DNA from: Clostridiales bacterium VE202-21
GTDB lineage: Bacteria; Bacillota; Clostridia; Lachnospirales; Lachnospiraceae
NCBI GenBank assembly: GCA_000509105.1
Contig: BAIF02000033.1
Location: 1-64,000 of the forward strand
Reading direction: 5' to 3'
DNA: 64,000 nt
A program made the position numbers and the translations under genes. Positions 1 through 8,067 of the stretch are shown here, in pieces. Numbering within the stretch: position 1 is the first letter of the stretch; every line of letters starts with the position of its first letter. Under the pieces are notes generated by a model that worked only from the letters and a program-made list of their open reading frames with translations, was not told the origin of the DNA and ran no database searches.

Positions 1-94
1 AACTCCCGATTTAAATGCTTGCCAAAACGCACCAAATCCGCTACAATTAATACGACAATTTAATAATGAAGGTTATTTGAAGAAGGAGACAAAC

Positions 95-1639
95 ATGAAG
101 AGAAGAGTAACAGGGATTCTTTTAGTGCTCACTATGGCTGTAACTGTTGCACTGAGCGGATGTTCAGGTGACAAGGAGAAGCAGAAGTCAACGACGGAGA
201 ATAAACTTTCAGGAAACCCAGTCGAGGGCGGGAGTATCAAGGTAGGTATATCCCAGGATTTAGACAGTCTTGACCCACATAAAGCAGTTGCGGCAGGAAC
301 GAAAGAGGTTTTATTTAACATTTATGAAGGCTTGGTTAAGCCGGACAAAGATGGTAATTTAATTGAGGCCGTGGCGAGCGATTATGCAATTTCGGATGAT
401 GCAAAGGTGTATACATTTACTTTGCGTGATGGGGTGAAGTTCCATAATGGGAATGACGTGACGGCGGAAGATGTAAAATATTCGATAGATAGATGCGCTG
501 ATACGTCAAATGGTGATCCATTGGTATCGGCGTATTCTATTATTGAGAGTGTGAATATTCTGGATGAAAAAACCGTGGAGATCCGCCTCACCGAACCGAA
601 TACGGAATTTCTTGCCTATATGACGACTGCGGTGATCCCGAAGGATTATGATGCTCTGGAGACAGCTCCGGTGGGAACCGGGCCGTTTAAGTATGTGTCA
701 CGCAGCCCTCAGGAAAATGTGGTGCTGGAAAAAAATGAGGATTATTGGGGAGAGAAGGCGCATCTGGACAAGGTGGAATTTAAGATTGTGGCGGATGCGG
801 ACATGCTGGTGACCAATCTCAAGGGCGGCTCTATTGATATGGCAATGCGTCTAACTTCCGGCCAGGCGGCAGAGCTGACGGATGGTTTTCATATTGAAGA
901 GGGCACCATGAACCTGGTGCAGGCACTGTATCTGAATAACGATGCTAAACCCCTGGACAATGAGAAGGTGAGGCAGGCGCTGTGCTATGCTGTTAATCCG
1001 GATGAAATCATGGATATTATGGCCGACGGAAAAGGCGTGCGCATCGGTACGAGCATGTATCCCGGATTGAAGAAGTATTATGATGAAGAATACGCGCACT
1101 ATTATGAGCAGGATTATGAGAAGGCGAAAGAACTGCTCAAAGAGGCGGGATATCCGGATGGATTTGATCTGGAGATTACAGTCAGCTCTGCGGACCAGCC
1201 GCATGTGGATACGGCTCAGATTATTGCGGAAGAATTGAAGAATATCGGTGTCAATGTGACGATTAAGCCGATTGAGTGGGAGACATGGCTGGAAGATGTC
1301 TATGCAAACCGCAATTTCCAGTCCACCGTAGTGGGGGTCGACGCATCCAATCTGTCCGCCCGCGCAATGTTGGAAAGATTTACATCCGACAACAGCGGCA
1401 ACTTTATTAACTTTAAGGATGCGGAGTATGACAGCAAATTCAAAGAAGCCATCTCTGCCGTTGATGAAGCAAAACAGACGACGCTTTATAAGGAGCTGGA
1501 AGGGATTCTGGCTGAGAAGGCGGCCAATGTATATATCCAGGATCTGGCCAATCTGGTGGCTATAAGTGACAAATACGATGGATATACATTCTATCCGCTG
1601 TATGTGCAGGATATGGCGTCAATTTATATGGTAGAATAG
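95..1639 (+). CDS. ABC transporter substrate-binding lipoprotein, peptide/nickel family 5
   Basis: This extracellular solute-binding protein captures oligopeptides or dipeptides and passes them to the permeases encoded just downstream. The 514-aa product starts with a lipoprotein signal peptide: basic MKRR, a hydrophobic stretch, then lipobox LSGC with the acylated Cys at residue 23. The mature part has the family-5 pattern (GGSIKVGISQDLDSLDPHKA, then YEGLVKPDKDGN, then FTLRDGVKFHNGNDVTAEDV). An in-frame TTG lies 18 bp upstream, but the ATG at 95 sits at normal distance from AAGGAG (82-87), so I place the start there. It is first of a five-gene order SBP-permease-permease-ATPase-ATPase, as in dpp/opp operons. 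The substrate is inferred from family only; nickel or a glycan-derived peptide cannot be excluded. Confidence 0.93.
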   Translation: MKRRVTGILLVLTMAVTVALSGCSGDKEKQKSTTENKLSGNPVEGGSIKVGISQDLDSLDPHKAVAAGTKEVLFNIYEGLVKPDKDGNLIEAVASDYAISDDAKVYTFTLRDGVKFHNGNDVTAEDVKYSIDRCADTSNGDPLVSAYSIIESVNILDEKTVEIRLTEPNTEFLAYMTTAVIPKDYDALETAPVGTGPFKYVSRSPQENVVLEKNEDYWGEKAHLDKVEFKIVADADMLVTNLKGGSIDMAMRLTSGQAAELTDGFHIEEGTMNLVQALYLNNDAKPLDNEKVRQALCYAVNPDEIMDIMADGKGVRIGTSMYPGLKKYYDEEYAHYYEQDYEKAKELLKEAGYPDGFDLEITVSSADQPHVDTAQIIAEELKNIGVNVTIKPIEWETWLEDVYANRNFQSTVVGVDASNLSARAMLERFTSDNSGNFINFKDAEYDSKFKEAISAVDEAKQTTLYKELEGILAEKAANVYIQDLANLVAISDKYDGYTFYPLYVQDMASIYMVE

Positions 1640-1666
1640 CATGGAAGCCGGTCTGCGAAGAAAAGA

Positions 1667-1696
1667 GTAATAGTTCAAGCAGGTCCGAATTGTTAC
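1667..1696. repeat. Interspersed palindrome (GTAACAGTYC family), copy 1
   Basis: GTAATAGTTC is followed after a 10-nt spacer by GAATTGTTAC, which pairs with it allowing G-U pairs. It lies in the gap between the binding-protein gene and the first permease. Related copies occur at 2707, 2814, 48397 and 52066. A hairpin here could reduce read-through from the highly expressed binding-protein gene; that role is inference. Confidence 0.55.
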
Positions 1697-1766
1697 GGAA
1701 AATACACATTCAGATGCAAATGGGGCATAATAGGATGAAAGTCATTTAAGCTCCGGGGAGGTAAGT

Positions 1767-2705
1767 ATGAAATTTGTTTTAAAAAAAATAGCAGGTCTTA
1801 TAATCGCATTATTAATTGTCAGTGTACTTGCCTTCCTCGCGTTTGAAGTGATTCCCGGGGACCCGGCCAGGTCGATACTGGGTACGGAAGCTACGGAGAG
1901 CAAAGTCCAGGCTCTGCGGGAGGAGATGGGACTGAACCGTCCCCTGCCGCAGCGTTATGGACAGTGGGTGAAGGATTTTGTCACAGGGGATATGGGAACC
2001 TCTTATTCTTACCAGGTTCCGGTCAGAGAAATGATTGGGGATAAAGTACCCGTCACAGCGGCGATGACGTTGATGGCATTTGTCTTTATCCTGTTGTTTT
2101 CCATACCGGTCAGCCTGCTGAGTGTGAGATATGCGGATAAATTTGTGGACAGGCTGTTTTTGGTTTTAAACCAGATTACTATGTCGGTTCCGCCATTTTT
2201 TGTTGGCATTATCTTTACTGTATTATTCGGGCTTACGTTTCGGCTCTTTACACCTGGGGAATATGTGCCTTATACGGAGAGTGTGGGCGGCTTTCTGGGG
2301 TATCTGGTTCTGCCGTCCATTGCAATAGCGCTTCCAAAGGCGGCAATGACAACCAAGATGCTGAGGAATTCTCTGTTGGAGGAAATGCACAAGGACTATA
2401 TACGTACGGCTATGAGCCGGGGCAACAGTCTGTGGAGAATGCTGGTCAGGCATGCGTTCCGTAACGGGATACTTCCCGTTATTACGTTTCTGGGGATGGC
2501 AATTGCAGATATGATAGCCAACAGCATTGTGATTGAGCAGGTATTTGGGATACCGGGGCTCGGCCGGACTCTGATTTCCTCTATCTCAAAACGGGACTAT
2601 CCGGTGGTGGAAGCGGTCATTGTCCTGATAGCAGTTATTATATTGGTAGTTAATGTGATTGTGGATCTGCTGTACCGGAAACTGGACAAACGGATTGAGA
2701 TATAG
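1767..2705 (+). CDS. Peptide ABC transporter permease, DppB/OppB type
   Basis: Integral membrane subunit forming half of the translocation channel of the peptide importer. The 312-aa protein has the family N-terminus (FLAFEVIPGDPARSILG, then a periplasmic LREEMGLNRPLPQRYG segment) and about six hydrophobic helices. A BPD_transp_1 domain ends in the FGIPGLGRTLISSISKRDYPVV motif typical of DppB/OppB. The EAA-like coupling region around TAMSRGNSLWRMLVRHAFRNG contacts the ATPases. The start at 1767 follows GGGGAGG (1755-1761). It lies 127 bp after the binding-protein gene, with a palindrome in the gap. Length is normal for the family (about 305-320 aa). Confidence 0.93.
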   Translation: MKFVLKKIAGLIIALLIVSVLAFLAFEVIPGDPARSILGTEATESKVQALREEMGLNRPLPQRYGQWVKDFVTGDMGTSYSYQVPVREMIGDKVPVTAAMTLMAFVFILLFSIPVSLLSVRYADKFVDRLFLVLNQITMSVPPFFVGIIFTVLFGLTFRLFTPGEYVPYTESVGGFLGYLVLPSIAIALPKAAMTTKMLRNSLLEEMHKDYIRTAMSRGNSLWRMLVRHAFRNGILPVITFLGMAIADMIANSIVIEQVFGIPGLGRTLISSISKRDYPVVEAVIVLIAVIILVVNVIVDLLYRKLDKRIEI

Positions 2706-2706
2706 G

Positions 2707-2843
2707 GTAACAGTTCAGACAGGCCTGCGCATTTACTGCGCAGACCGTACGAAAACATAGTGGTTGCAGGCATCCAGCCCTTCGCCGCAGGCAAATTTCA
2801 ATGGGCTGGATGCGTAACAGTCCAGACTTATCTGAACTGTTAC
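2707..2843. repeat. Composite intergenic repeat: two GTAACAGT palindrome copies around a GGGCTGGATGC stem
   Basis: Starting right after the dppB-like stop, GTAACAGTTCAGAC (2707-2720) is followed by a CTGCGCA/TGCGCAG hairpin (about 2725-2742). Next come CATCCAGCCC (2771-2780) and its exact inverse GGGCTGGATG (2803-2812). The block closes with a near-perfect 30-bp palindrome at 2814-2843, arms GTAACAGTCCAGA and TCTGAACTGTTAC around CTTA. The 22-nt stretch 2804-2825 recurs identically at 52057-52078. The layout resembles REP/BIME-type elements. It fills the space between the two permease genes. Confidence 0.7.
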
Positions 2844-2854
2844 GCTATAGGGGT

Positions 2855-3700
2855 ATGAAAGTGAAGAAACAGCGAATAAATAATGGGAAAATGGGAAAAA
2901 CTGGATATAACTTTACATTTGGCATGGTGCTTACCATCATCATGGCAGCGCTGATTGTGCTTGGCTTTTTCTGGACCCCTTATGATACAGAAGCAATGCA
3001 GGGGTCTGTGAAACTGAATGCGCCGTCGCTTTTGCACATTTTCGGAACAGATCAATTCGGGCGTGACATATTCAGCCGTGTACTTGCGGGAGCAGGCAGT
3101 ACTTTTTCGATTGCAGCCGGCACGATATTGATCGGCGGAGGGATCGGGATTATCGTGGGAGCAGTGACCGGATATTTCGGGGGCTGGCTGGACGAGGCGC
3201 TGATGCGGGTCAATGATGCCGTGGCGGCTTTTCCAAGCGTGCTGCTTGCACTGGTCATCATTACCGTGTGGGGAACCGGAAAATATAAGGTTATGCTGGC
3301 GCTTGGAATCGCATTTATCCCCAGCTTTGCCAGAATTGTGCGGGGGGAGTTCATGCGCTGCCGGGAGGCGGACTATGTAACCAGCGCCAGGCTGATCGGA
3401 GTATCTGCCCCAAGAATCCTATTTGTGCACATCCTTCCGAATATTCTGCCGGCACTGCTTTCCGCACTGATGATCGGATTTAACAATGCAGTGCTTGCGG
3501 AGGCGGGCTTAAGCTATCTGGGAATCGGCGTGCAGCCGCCGGACGCCAGCCTGGGAAGAATGTTGTCGGAATCCCAGACATATCTGGCAAGCGGCCCGTG
3601 GTGCGCTGTATTCCCGGGGCTGTTCCTGGTACTTATGGTGCTGGGGGCGGGGATGCTCGGAGAAGGGATTCTGGACAGGTTCGGAGGTGGTAGATCATGA
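2855..3700 (+). CDS. Peptide ABC transporter permease, DppC/OppC type
   Basis: Second channel subunit of the peptide importer. An N-terminal helix (FGMVLTIIMAALIVLGFFW) is followed by the family hallmark HIFGTDQFGRDIFSRVLAGAG and the BPD_transp_1 domain ending in LAEAGLSYLGIGVQPPDASLGRML. The reading frame is open from an ATG at 2801, but that stretch lies inside the repeat element and has no ribosome site. ATG 2855 gives 281 aa. GTG 2861 is also possible, because TAGGGG lies about 7 nt before it. The stop overlaps the next start as ATGA, which implies translational coupling to the ATPase gene. Length fits DppC (about 280-300 aa). Confidence 0.92.
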   Translation: MKVKKQRINNGKMGKTGYNFTFGMVLTIIMAALIVLGFFWTPYDTEAMQGSVKLNAPSLLHIFGTDQFGRDIFSRVLAGAGSTFSIAAGTILIGGGIGIIVGAVTGYFGGWLDEALMRVNDAVAAFPSVLLALVIITVWGTGKYKVMLALGIAFIPSFARIVRGEFMRCREADYVTSARLIGVSAPRILFVHILPNILPALLSALMIGFNNAVLAEAGLSYLGIGVQPPDASLGRMLSESQTYLASGPWCAVFPGLFLVLMVLGAGMLGEGILDRFGGGRS

Positions 3701-4521
3701 TGAGAGTAGAGAATCTGTCCATCCATTTTGGGGAGGGCGGTGAAACACAGGAGGTTGTGCGGGACATTTCTTTCTGTCTCCAGGACGGGGAAATCCTCGG
3801 GATTGTGGGGGAATCCGGATCCGGAAAAACTATGACAGCGCTGACAATTGCGGGACTTTTGAAGGAACAGGCAGTACTGGACAGCGGCAGTATTTACCTG
3901 GATGATACGGATCTGCTGAAACTCTCAGCACGGGAGATGCGGGAGATTCAGGGCAGGGACATCAGTATGATATTCCAGGAGCCGATGACAGCCCTGGATC
4001 CTACGATGAAGATCGGCAGACAGGTAGAGGAAGCGCTTGTGCTGCACACGAAGCTTTCAAAGGAAGAGCGCAGGCAAAAGGCGGTGCGGGCGCTTCGGGA
4101 TGTGGAGCTGGAAGATCCGGAGGCCCTGTACGGGAAGTATCCCCACGAACTGTCCGGGGGCATGCGGCAGAGGGTTATGATTGCAGCTGCTATTGTATGC
4201 AGGCCCAGGGTGCTGATCGCGGATGAGCCGACAACGGCGCTGGATGTGGGGACACAGGACAGCATTTTAAAATTGCTGAAAAAGCTGAATCAGAAATATC
4301 ATATGGGGATCCTGTTCATCTCACATAATCTCCGGGTGGTCAACGAGCTGTGCCGCCGTGTGCTGGTCATGAAAGACGGGGTGATCGTGGAGGAGGGGGC
4401 AGCCGGAGATATCTTTGAACATCCCGGAACGCCTTATACAAAAGAACTGGTTGCAGCGATTCCGGGCAGGACAAAGAGCACTGCTTTTTATAAACTCCTG
4501 AGAGCAAAGGCAGGTGAGTGA
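3697..4521 (+). CDS. Peptide ABC transporter ATP-binding protein, DppD/OppD type
   Basis: Cytoplasmic ATPase that powers peptide uptake as a heterodimer with the next gene product. It has Walker A GESGSGKT at residues 38-45, a Q-loop (MIFQEPMTALDP), signature LSGGMRQR, Walker B VLIADEPTTALD and an H-loop (FISHNL). The C-terminal HPGTPYTKEL segment marks the oligopeptide-type subfamily. At 274 aa it is shorter than typical OppD (about 320-340 aa), so much of the C-terminal oligopeptide domain with its Fe-S-like cysteines is absent. GGAGGTGG upstream and a 4-bp overlap with the permease support this start. Confidence 0.93.
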   Translation: MMRVENLSIHFGEGGETQEVVRDISFCLQDGEILGIVGESGSGKTMTALTIAGLLKEQAVLDSGSIYLDDTDLLKLSAREMREIQGRDISMIFQEPMTALDPTMKIGRQVEEALVLHTKLSKEERRQKAVRALRDVELEDPEALYGKYPHELSGGMRQRVMIAAAIVCRPRVLIADEPTTALDVGTQDSILKLLKKLNQKYHMGILFISHNLRVVNELCRRVLVMKDGVIVEEGAAGDIFEHPGTPYTKELVAAIPGRTKSTAFYKLLRAKAGE

Positions 4522-4522
4522 A

Positions 4523-5179
4523 ATGGCGGAGAAGGTACTGGAGCTGAAAGCTGTAAATGCATTTTATAAAGAAGGAAAACGAAAAAAACAGGTACTGGAA
4601 GACATAACATTTACACTGTATGAAGGAGAGATTGTCGGACTGGTCGGCGAAAGCGGCAGCGGCAAGTCTACATTGTGCAAATGTGTTCTGGGACTGCTCA
4701 GGGAATACGAGGGCGAGATCATTCATTATACCGAACACCCCCAGATGATATTTCAGGATCCGTTTGGTTCCCTGAATCCGAAGAAGACCATCGGCTGGAT
4801 TCTGGAAGAGCCGCTTAAATGCAGAGGGGGATATACCAAAGAAGAGCGCAGAAAAAGGGCGGAGGAAATACTGATGCAGGTGCACCTTCCGCAGGAGTTT
4901 TACCGGCGCTATCCGCGGGAATTGAGCGGAGGGCAGCGCCAGCGGGTAAGCATTGCGCTGGCACTCATTACCGGAACCAGATTCATTCTTGCCGATGAGC
5001 CTCTGTCTGCGCTGGACGTGACGGTACAGGCGCAGATCATAGAGCTGTTGAAAGAACTGCAGAAAAAAGAAAAGATATGTTACTTGTTTGTATCTCATGA
5101 TTTGGATGTGGTCAGCATGCTGTGCAGCAGGGTGCTCTTTTTAAAAGACCGGAAAGTGGAGGAATATGCGGACATATAA
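4523..5179 (+). CDS. Peptide ABC transporter ATP-binding protein, DppF/OppF type (short)
   Basis: Second ATPase of the peptide importer. Visible motifs are Walker A GESGSGKST, a Q-loop (MIFQDPFGSLNPKKT), signature LSGGQRQRV, Walker B FILADEPLSALD and switch His (FVSHDLDVV). The protein ends 30 residues after the H-loop, at 218 aa, so the usual OppF C-terminal extension is missing. The reading frame appears intact to its stop, so this is a compact variant rather than a broken gene. ATG 4523 follows AGGTGAG. A GTG at 4514 that overlaps the previous gene is the alternative. Its 3' end overlaps truA by 14 bp. Confidence 0.9.
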   Translation: MAEKVLELKAVNAFYKEGKRKKQVLEDITFTLYEGEIVGLVGESGSGKSTLCKCVLGLLREYEGEIIHYTEHPQMIFQDPFGSLNPKKTIGWILEEPLKCRGGYTKEERRKRAEEILMQVHLPQEFYRRYPRELSGGQRQRVSIALALITGTRFILADEPLSALDVTVQAQIIELLKELQKKEKICYLFVSHDLDVVSMLCSRVLFLKDRKVEEYADI

Positions 5180-5912
5180 ATTGACGGTAGTATATGACGG
5201 CAGCCGGTACCAGGGCTGGCAGAGGCAGAAAAGCACGGAGAGAACCATTCAGGGAATTCTGGAAAGGGCAGTCTCTGAGGTCACAGGACGTGAAACGGAG
5301 ATTAACGGCTCCGGCAGAACCGACGGGGGCGTGCATGCGAAAGGGCAGACCGCCAGTATGGTGCTGCCCGGCAAAGTGGAAGAAACTGGATTCTGCGCGA
5401 GTCTGAACGAAGCGCTGCCCGAGGATATCCGTGTGAAGGAGATGACGCTCGTAAAAAACGGGTTCCATGCGCGGTTCAACGCGAAAGGGAAACGTTATGA
5501 ATATTTTATTGATACCAGGGAAAAACCTGATGTTTTTACCAGAAAATACTGTTTTCATTATCCGTATGAGCTGAATATTCCAGCAATGGAGGAAGCTGCG
5601 GGGTACCTGATCGGCACCCATGATTTTGCGGGATTTACAGATAAAAAAGATGAAATAACCACAATACGGACAATTTATGATATAATCATTGAGAAACAGG
5701 ACACCAAAATAAGGATGGAATATTATGGGACAGGCTTTTTATACCATATGGTCCGTATTTTAACAGGAACGCTGCTGGAGGTTGGCACGGGTGAGAAAAG
5801 ACCCGAGGAGGCTGCCGCGGCGCTGGAAGCGGGAAACCGGGAGTATGCGGGATTTCTGGCTCCGGCCAGGGGACTGTTTCTGAAGGAAGTTTACTATAAC
5901 AAGGGCAGATAA
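5166..5912 (+). CDS. truA: tRNA pseudouridine(38-40) synthase TruA
   Basis: Converts uridines 38-40 in the tRNA anticodon arm to pseudouridine. The 248-aa protein begins with the TruA strand MRTYKLTVVYDGSRYQGWQRQ. It carries the catalytic motif GSGRTDGGVHA with Asp53, followed by FHARFNAKGKRYEYFI, the TruA motif after the active site, and C-terminal GFLYHMVRILTGTLLEVG. GGAGGAA sits just upstream of ATG 5166 inside the 3' end of the ATPase gene, so the two genes overlap by 14 bp and are probably co-transcribed. Functional linkage to peptide import is not implied. Firmicutes often carry truA paralogues, so this may be the second copy. Confidence 0.95.
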   Translation: MRTYKLTVVYDGSRYQGWQRQKSTERTIQGILERAVSEVTGRETEINGSGRTDGGVHAKGQTASMVLPGKVEETGFCASLNEALPEDIRVKEMTLVKNGFHARFNAKGKRYEYFIDTREKPDVFTRKYCFHYPYELNIPAMEEAAGYLIGTHDFAGFTDKKDEITTIRTIYDIIIEKQDTKIRMEYYGTGFLYHMVRILTGTLLEVGTGEKRPEEAAAALEAGNREYAGFLAPARGLFLKEVYYNKGR

Positions 5913-6031
5913 AAATGTGTATTAATTTGGATGGAGTCGGATTACGGGGAAGGAGAGAGTTCTTTGTTCCGGTGGTTCGGCTTTTTGTATATTTACAATA
6001 AGTCTGCTCCATAAGAGATAAGGAGGTTTAT

Positions 6032-6790
6032 ATGAAGTTTGTTTCGTGGAATGTGAATGGAATCCGTGCATGTGTGCAGAAAGGGTTTCTGGAATTCTTC
6101 AGCCAGGCGGACGCGGACATCTTCTGCATACAGGAGACTAAAATGCAGGAAGGGCAGCTTGAGCTGGAACTGGACGGCTACCACCAATACTGGAACTATG
6201 CGGTGAAGAAAGGATATTCGGGGACGGCAGTATTTTCAAAGATAGAGCCGCTTTCCGTGGTAAATGGTATCGGAATTGAGGAACACGATCAGGAGGGGCG
6301 CGTGATCACTCTGGAGTATGATGATTTCTACTTTGTTACGGTTTATACGCCAAACTCCCAGAATGAGCTTGCACGCCTGGATTACCGGATGAAATGGGAA
6401 GACGACTTCCGCGCCTGGCTGAAAAAGCTGGAAGAGAAGAAACCGGTTGTCGTGACGGGCGATATGAATGTGGCGCACAAAGAAATCGATCTGAAGAATC
6501 CCAAAACGAACCGAAAGAATGCCGGTTTTACGGATGAGGAGCGGCAGAAGTTCACGGAGCTTTTGGAGGCGGGGTTTATTGATACGTACCGGTATTTTTA
6601 TCCGGAGCAGGAGGGGGTATACTCCTGGTGGTCCTACCGTTTCCGTGCCCGCGAGAAGAATGCGGGGTGGCGCATCGACTATTTCTGTGTGTCCGAGTGC
6701 CTGAAAGACAGGCTGGTAGATGCGGGGATACTGACAGACATTATGGGGTCGGATCACTGCCCTGTCATGCTGGAAATGAACGAAAAGTAA
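6032..6790 (+). CDS. xth: Exodeoxyribonuclease III (Xth/ExoA family)
   Basis: AP endonuclease and 3'-5' exonuclease of base-excision repair. The 252-aa product has the complete endonuclease/exonuclease/phosphatase fold motifs: [13 protein letters not shown] at the N-terminus, metal-binding Glu35 in [25 protein letters not shown] with the catalytic Asp/Asn pair, and C-terminal [10 protein letters not shown] plus GSDHCPV with the catalytic Asp-His. Length is normal (about 250-270 aa). AAGGAGG precedes ATG 6032. A 119-bp gap separates it from truA and the CobW gene follows after 27 bp, so it may be the first gene of a short transcript. Confidence 0.96.
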   Translation: MKFVSWNVNGIRACVQKGFLEFFSQADADIFCIQETKMQEGQLELELDGYHQYWNYAVKKGYSGTAVFSKIEPLSVVNGIGIEEHDQEGRVITLEYDDFYFVTVYTPNSQNELARLDYRMKWEDDFRAWLKKLEEKKPVVVTGDMNVAHKEIDLKNPKTNRKNAGFTDEERQKFTELLEAGFIDTYRYFYPEQEGVYSWWSYRFRAREKNAGWRIDYFCVSECLKDRLVDAGILTDIMGSDHCPVMLEMNEK

Positions 6791-6817
6791 TCACTGAGAG
6801 ATTAGGAGGCAGTTATT

Positions 6818-8005
6818 GTGACGAAAATAGACATTATATCCGGCTTTTTGGGCGCCGGAAAGACTACATTTATCAAGAAGATGCTGAAAGAGGCGTTTCG
6901 CGGTGAACAGGTCGTGCTGATTGAAAATGAATTCGGCGAGATCGGGATTGACGGAGGTTTTTTGAAGGAATCCGGGATTGAGATCCGGGAGATGAATTCG
7001 GGATGTATCTGCTGTTCACTGGTCGGTGATTTCGGAAAATCCCTGAAGGAAGTGGTGGGAACTTATCACCCGGACCGTATTCTGATTGAGCCGTCCGGCG
7101 TTGGGAAGCTTTCGGACGTGATCAAAGCCGTGCAGGATGTCCAGGAGGAGATCGACGCGGAGCTGAACAGTTTTACGACTGTGGTTGATGCCATGAAGTG
7201 CCGGCTGTACAGAAATAATTTCGGGGAATTTTTCAGCAATCAGGTGGAATATGCCGGGGCTATTATTTTGAGCCGTACAGATAAGGCTAAACCGGAGAAA
7301 GTGGAGGAGAGTTATCAGATCCTTCGGGAATTGAATGAGAAGGCTCCGATTATTACCACACCGATTGCAGAACTGCCGGGGGATAAGCTGCTGGAGACAA
7401 TGGAACACAGTAAAACGTTGGAGGAAGAACTGCTGGCGGAGATCATGTGTCCCGAATGCGGAGGACATCATGAGCATGGGGAAAGCTGCGGGCACGACCA
7501 TCACCATGAAGGACAGGGGTGCTGCCATGAAGGGGACGGGCACCATCATGAAGAAGAGGGGCATAGTCATGGAGAAGGCTGCGGCCATCATCATGAGGAA
7601 CATGGGCATAGCCATGGAGAAGGCTGCGGCCATCATTATGAAGAGCATGAGCACAGTCATGAGGAGCATGCAGATTCCTGCGGGTGCGGCCATGACCACC
7701 ATCACCATGATCACGGGCACCATCATGCGGATGATGTGTTCTCAAGCTGGGGAAGAGAGACGATTAAGACCTACACAAAAGAGGAAATTGAGCATATTCT
7801 GAAGGCTCTCGAATCCGATGAATCATTCGGAGTTATTCTGAGGGCAAAGGGGATGGTTGCCGGGGAAAATGACTGGATCTATTTTGATATGGTTCCCGAA
7901 GAGCACGAGGTGCGCAGCGGTGCTGCCGAGTATACCGGCAGACTCTGTGTGATCGGTTCGAACCTGAATGAAGAAAAACTGGCGGATCTGTTTGGAATAA
8001 AATAA
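6818..8005 (+). CDS. CobW/COG0523 GTP-binding metallochaperone with His-rich segment
   Basis: P-loop GTPase of the COG0523 family, which delivers zinc or another divalent metal to client proteins. Walker A GAGKT is at residues 12-16 in the family N-terminus IISGFLGAGKTTF. The metal-binding CxCC motif is SGCICC (Cys63, Cys65, Cys66). The guanine-binding segment reads SRTDKAKP. Residues about 217-303 are extremely rich in His, Cys, Glu and Gly, built partly from 15-aa repeats. A CobW C-terminal domain follows (about residues 305-395). GTG start at 6818 follows TAGGAGG. A paralogue lies directly downstream. The metal is not determinable from sequence; zinc is the usual assignment. Confidence 0.92.
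   Translation: MTKIDIISGFLGAGKTTFIKKMLKEAFRGEQVVLIENEFGEIGIDGGFLKESGIEIREMNSGCICCSLVGDFGKSLKEVVGTYHPDRILIEPSGVGKLSDVIKAVQDVQEEIDAELNSFTTVVDAMKCRLYRNNFGEFFSNQVEYAGAIILSRTDKAKPEKVEESYQILRELNEKAPIITTPIAELPGDKLLETMEHSKTLEEELLAEIMCPECGGHHEHGESCGHDHHHEGQGCCHEGDGHHHEEEGHSHGEGCGHHHEEHGHSHGEGCGHHYEEHEHSHEEHADSCGCGHDHHHHDHGHHHADDVFSSWGRETIKTYTKEEIEHILKALESDESFGVILRAKGMVAGENDWIYFDMVPEEHEVRSGAAEYTGRLCVIGSNLNEEKLADLFGIK
7559..7690 (+). repeat. In-frame 45-bp tandem repeat coding the His/Cys-rich segment
   Basis: The stretch beginning GGGCATAG(T/C)CATGGAG recurs with a 45-bp period (first near 7559, second near 7604), and a third degenerate unit follows. Each unit encodes about 15 residues of the pattern GHSHGEGCGHHHEEH. 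Because the period is a multiple of three, copy number can change without a frameshift, which would alter metal-buffering capacity. Confidence 0.75.
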
Positions 8006-8006
8006 G

Positions 8007-8045
8007 CAGCAGCCTGACGGCGGCCTGTGAAGGAACAGGCTGCTG
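8007..8045 (+). other. Intercistronic hairpin between the two CobW-family genes
   Basis: CAGCAGCCTG (8007-8016) is followed by its exact inverse CAGGCTGCTG (8036-8045), making a 10-bp stem. No T-run follows, so a classical terminator is unlikely. An mRNA-processing or stability hairpin between co-transcribed genes fits better. Confidence 0.55.
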
Positions 8046-8067
8046 TAAAGATTGGAGAGATTAAAAA

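Noticed and set aside
2801-2854. Upstream start for the DppC-like permease
   Set aside because: The 18 extra codons lie in a repeat element shared with 52057-52093 and lack a ribosome site.
4367-5098. A 243-codon minus-strand open frame opposite the ABC ATPase genes
   Set aside because: It is antisense to two well-supported ATPase genes, lacks a ribosome site and shows no recognisable domain.
7335-7802. Long open frames on both strands over the His-rich segment
   Set aside because: They are by-products of the biased CATCAT-rich repeat coding for His; the CobW frame has the ribosome site and conserved domains, the others do not.
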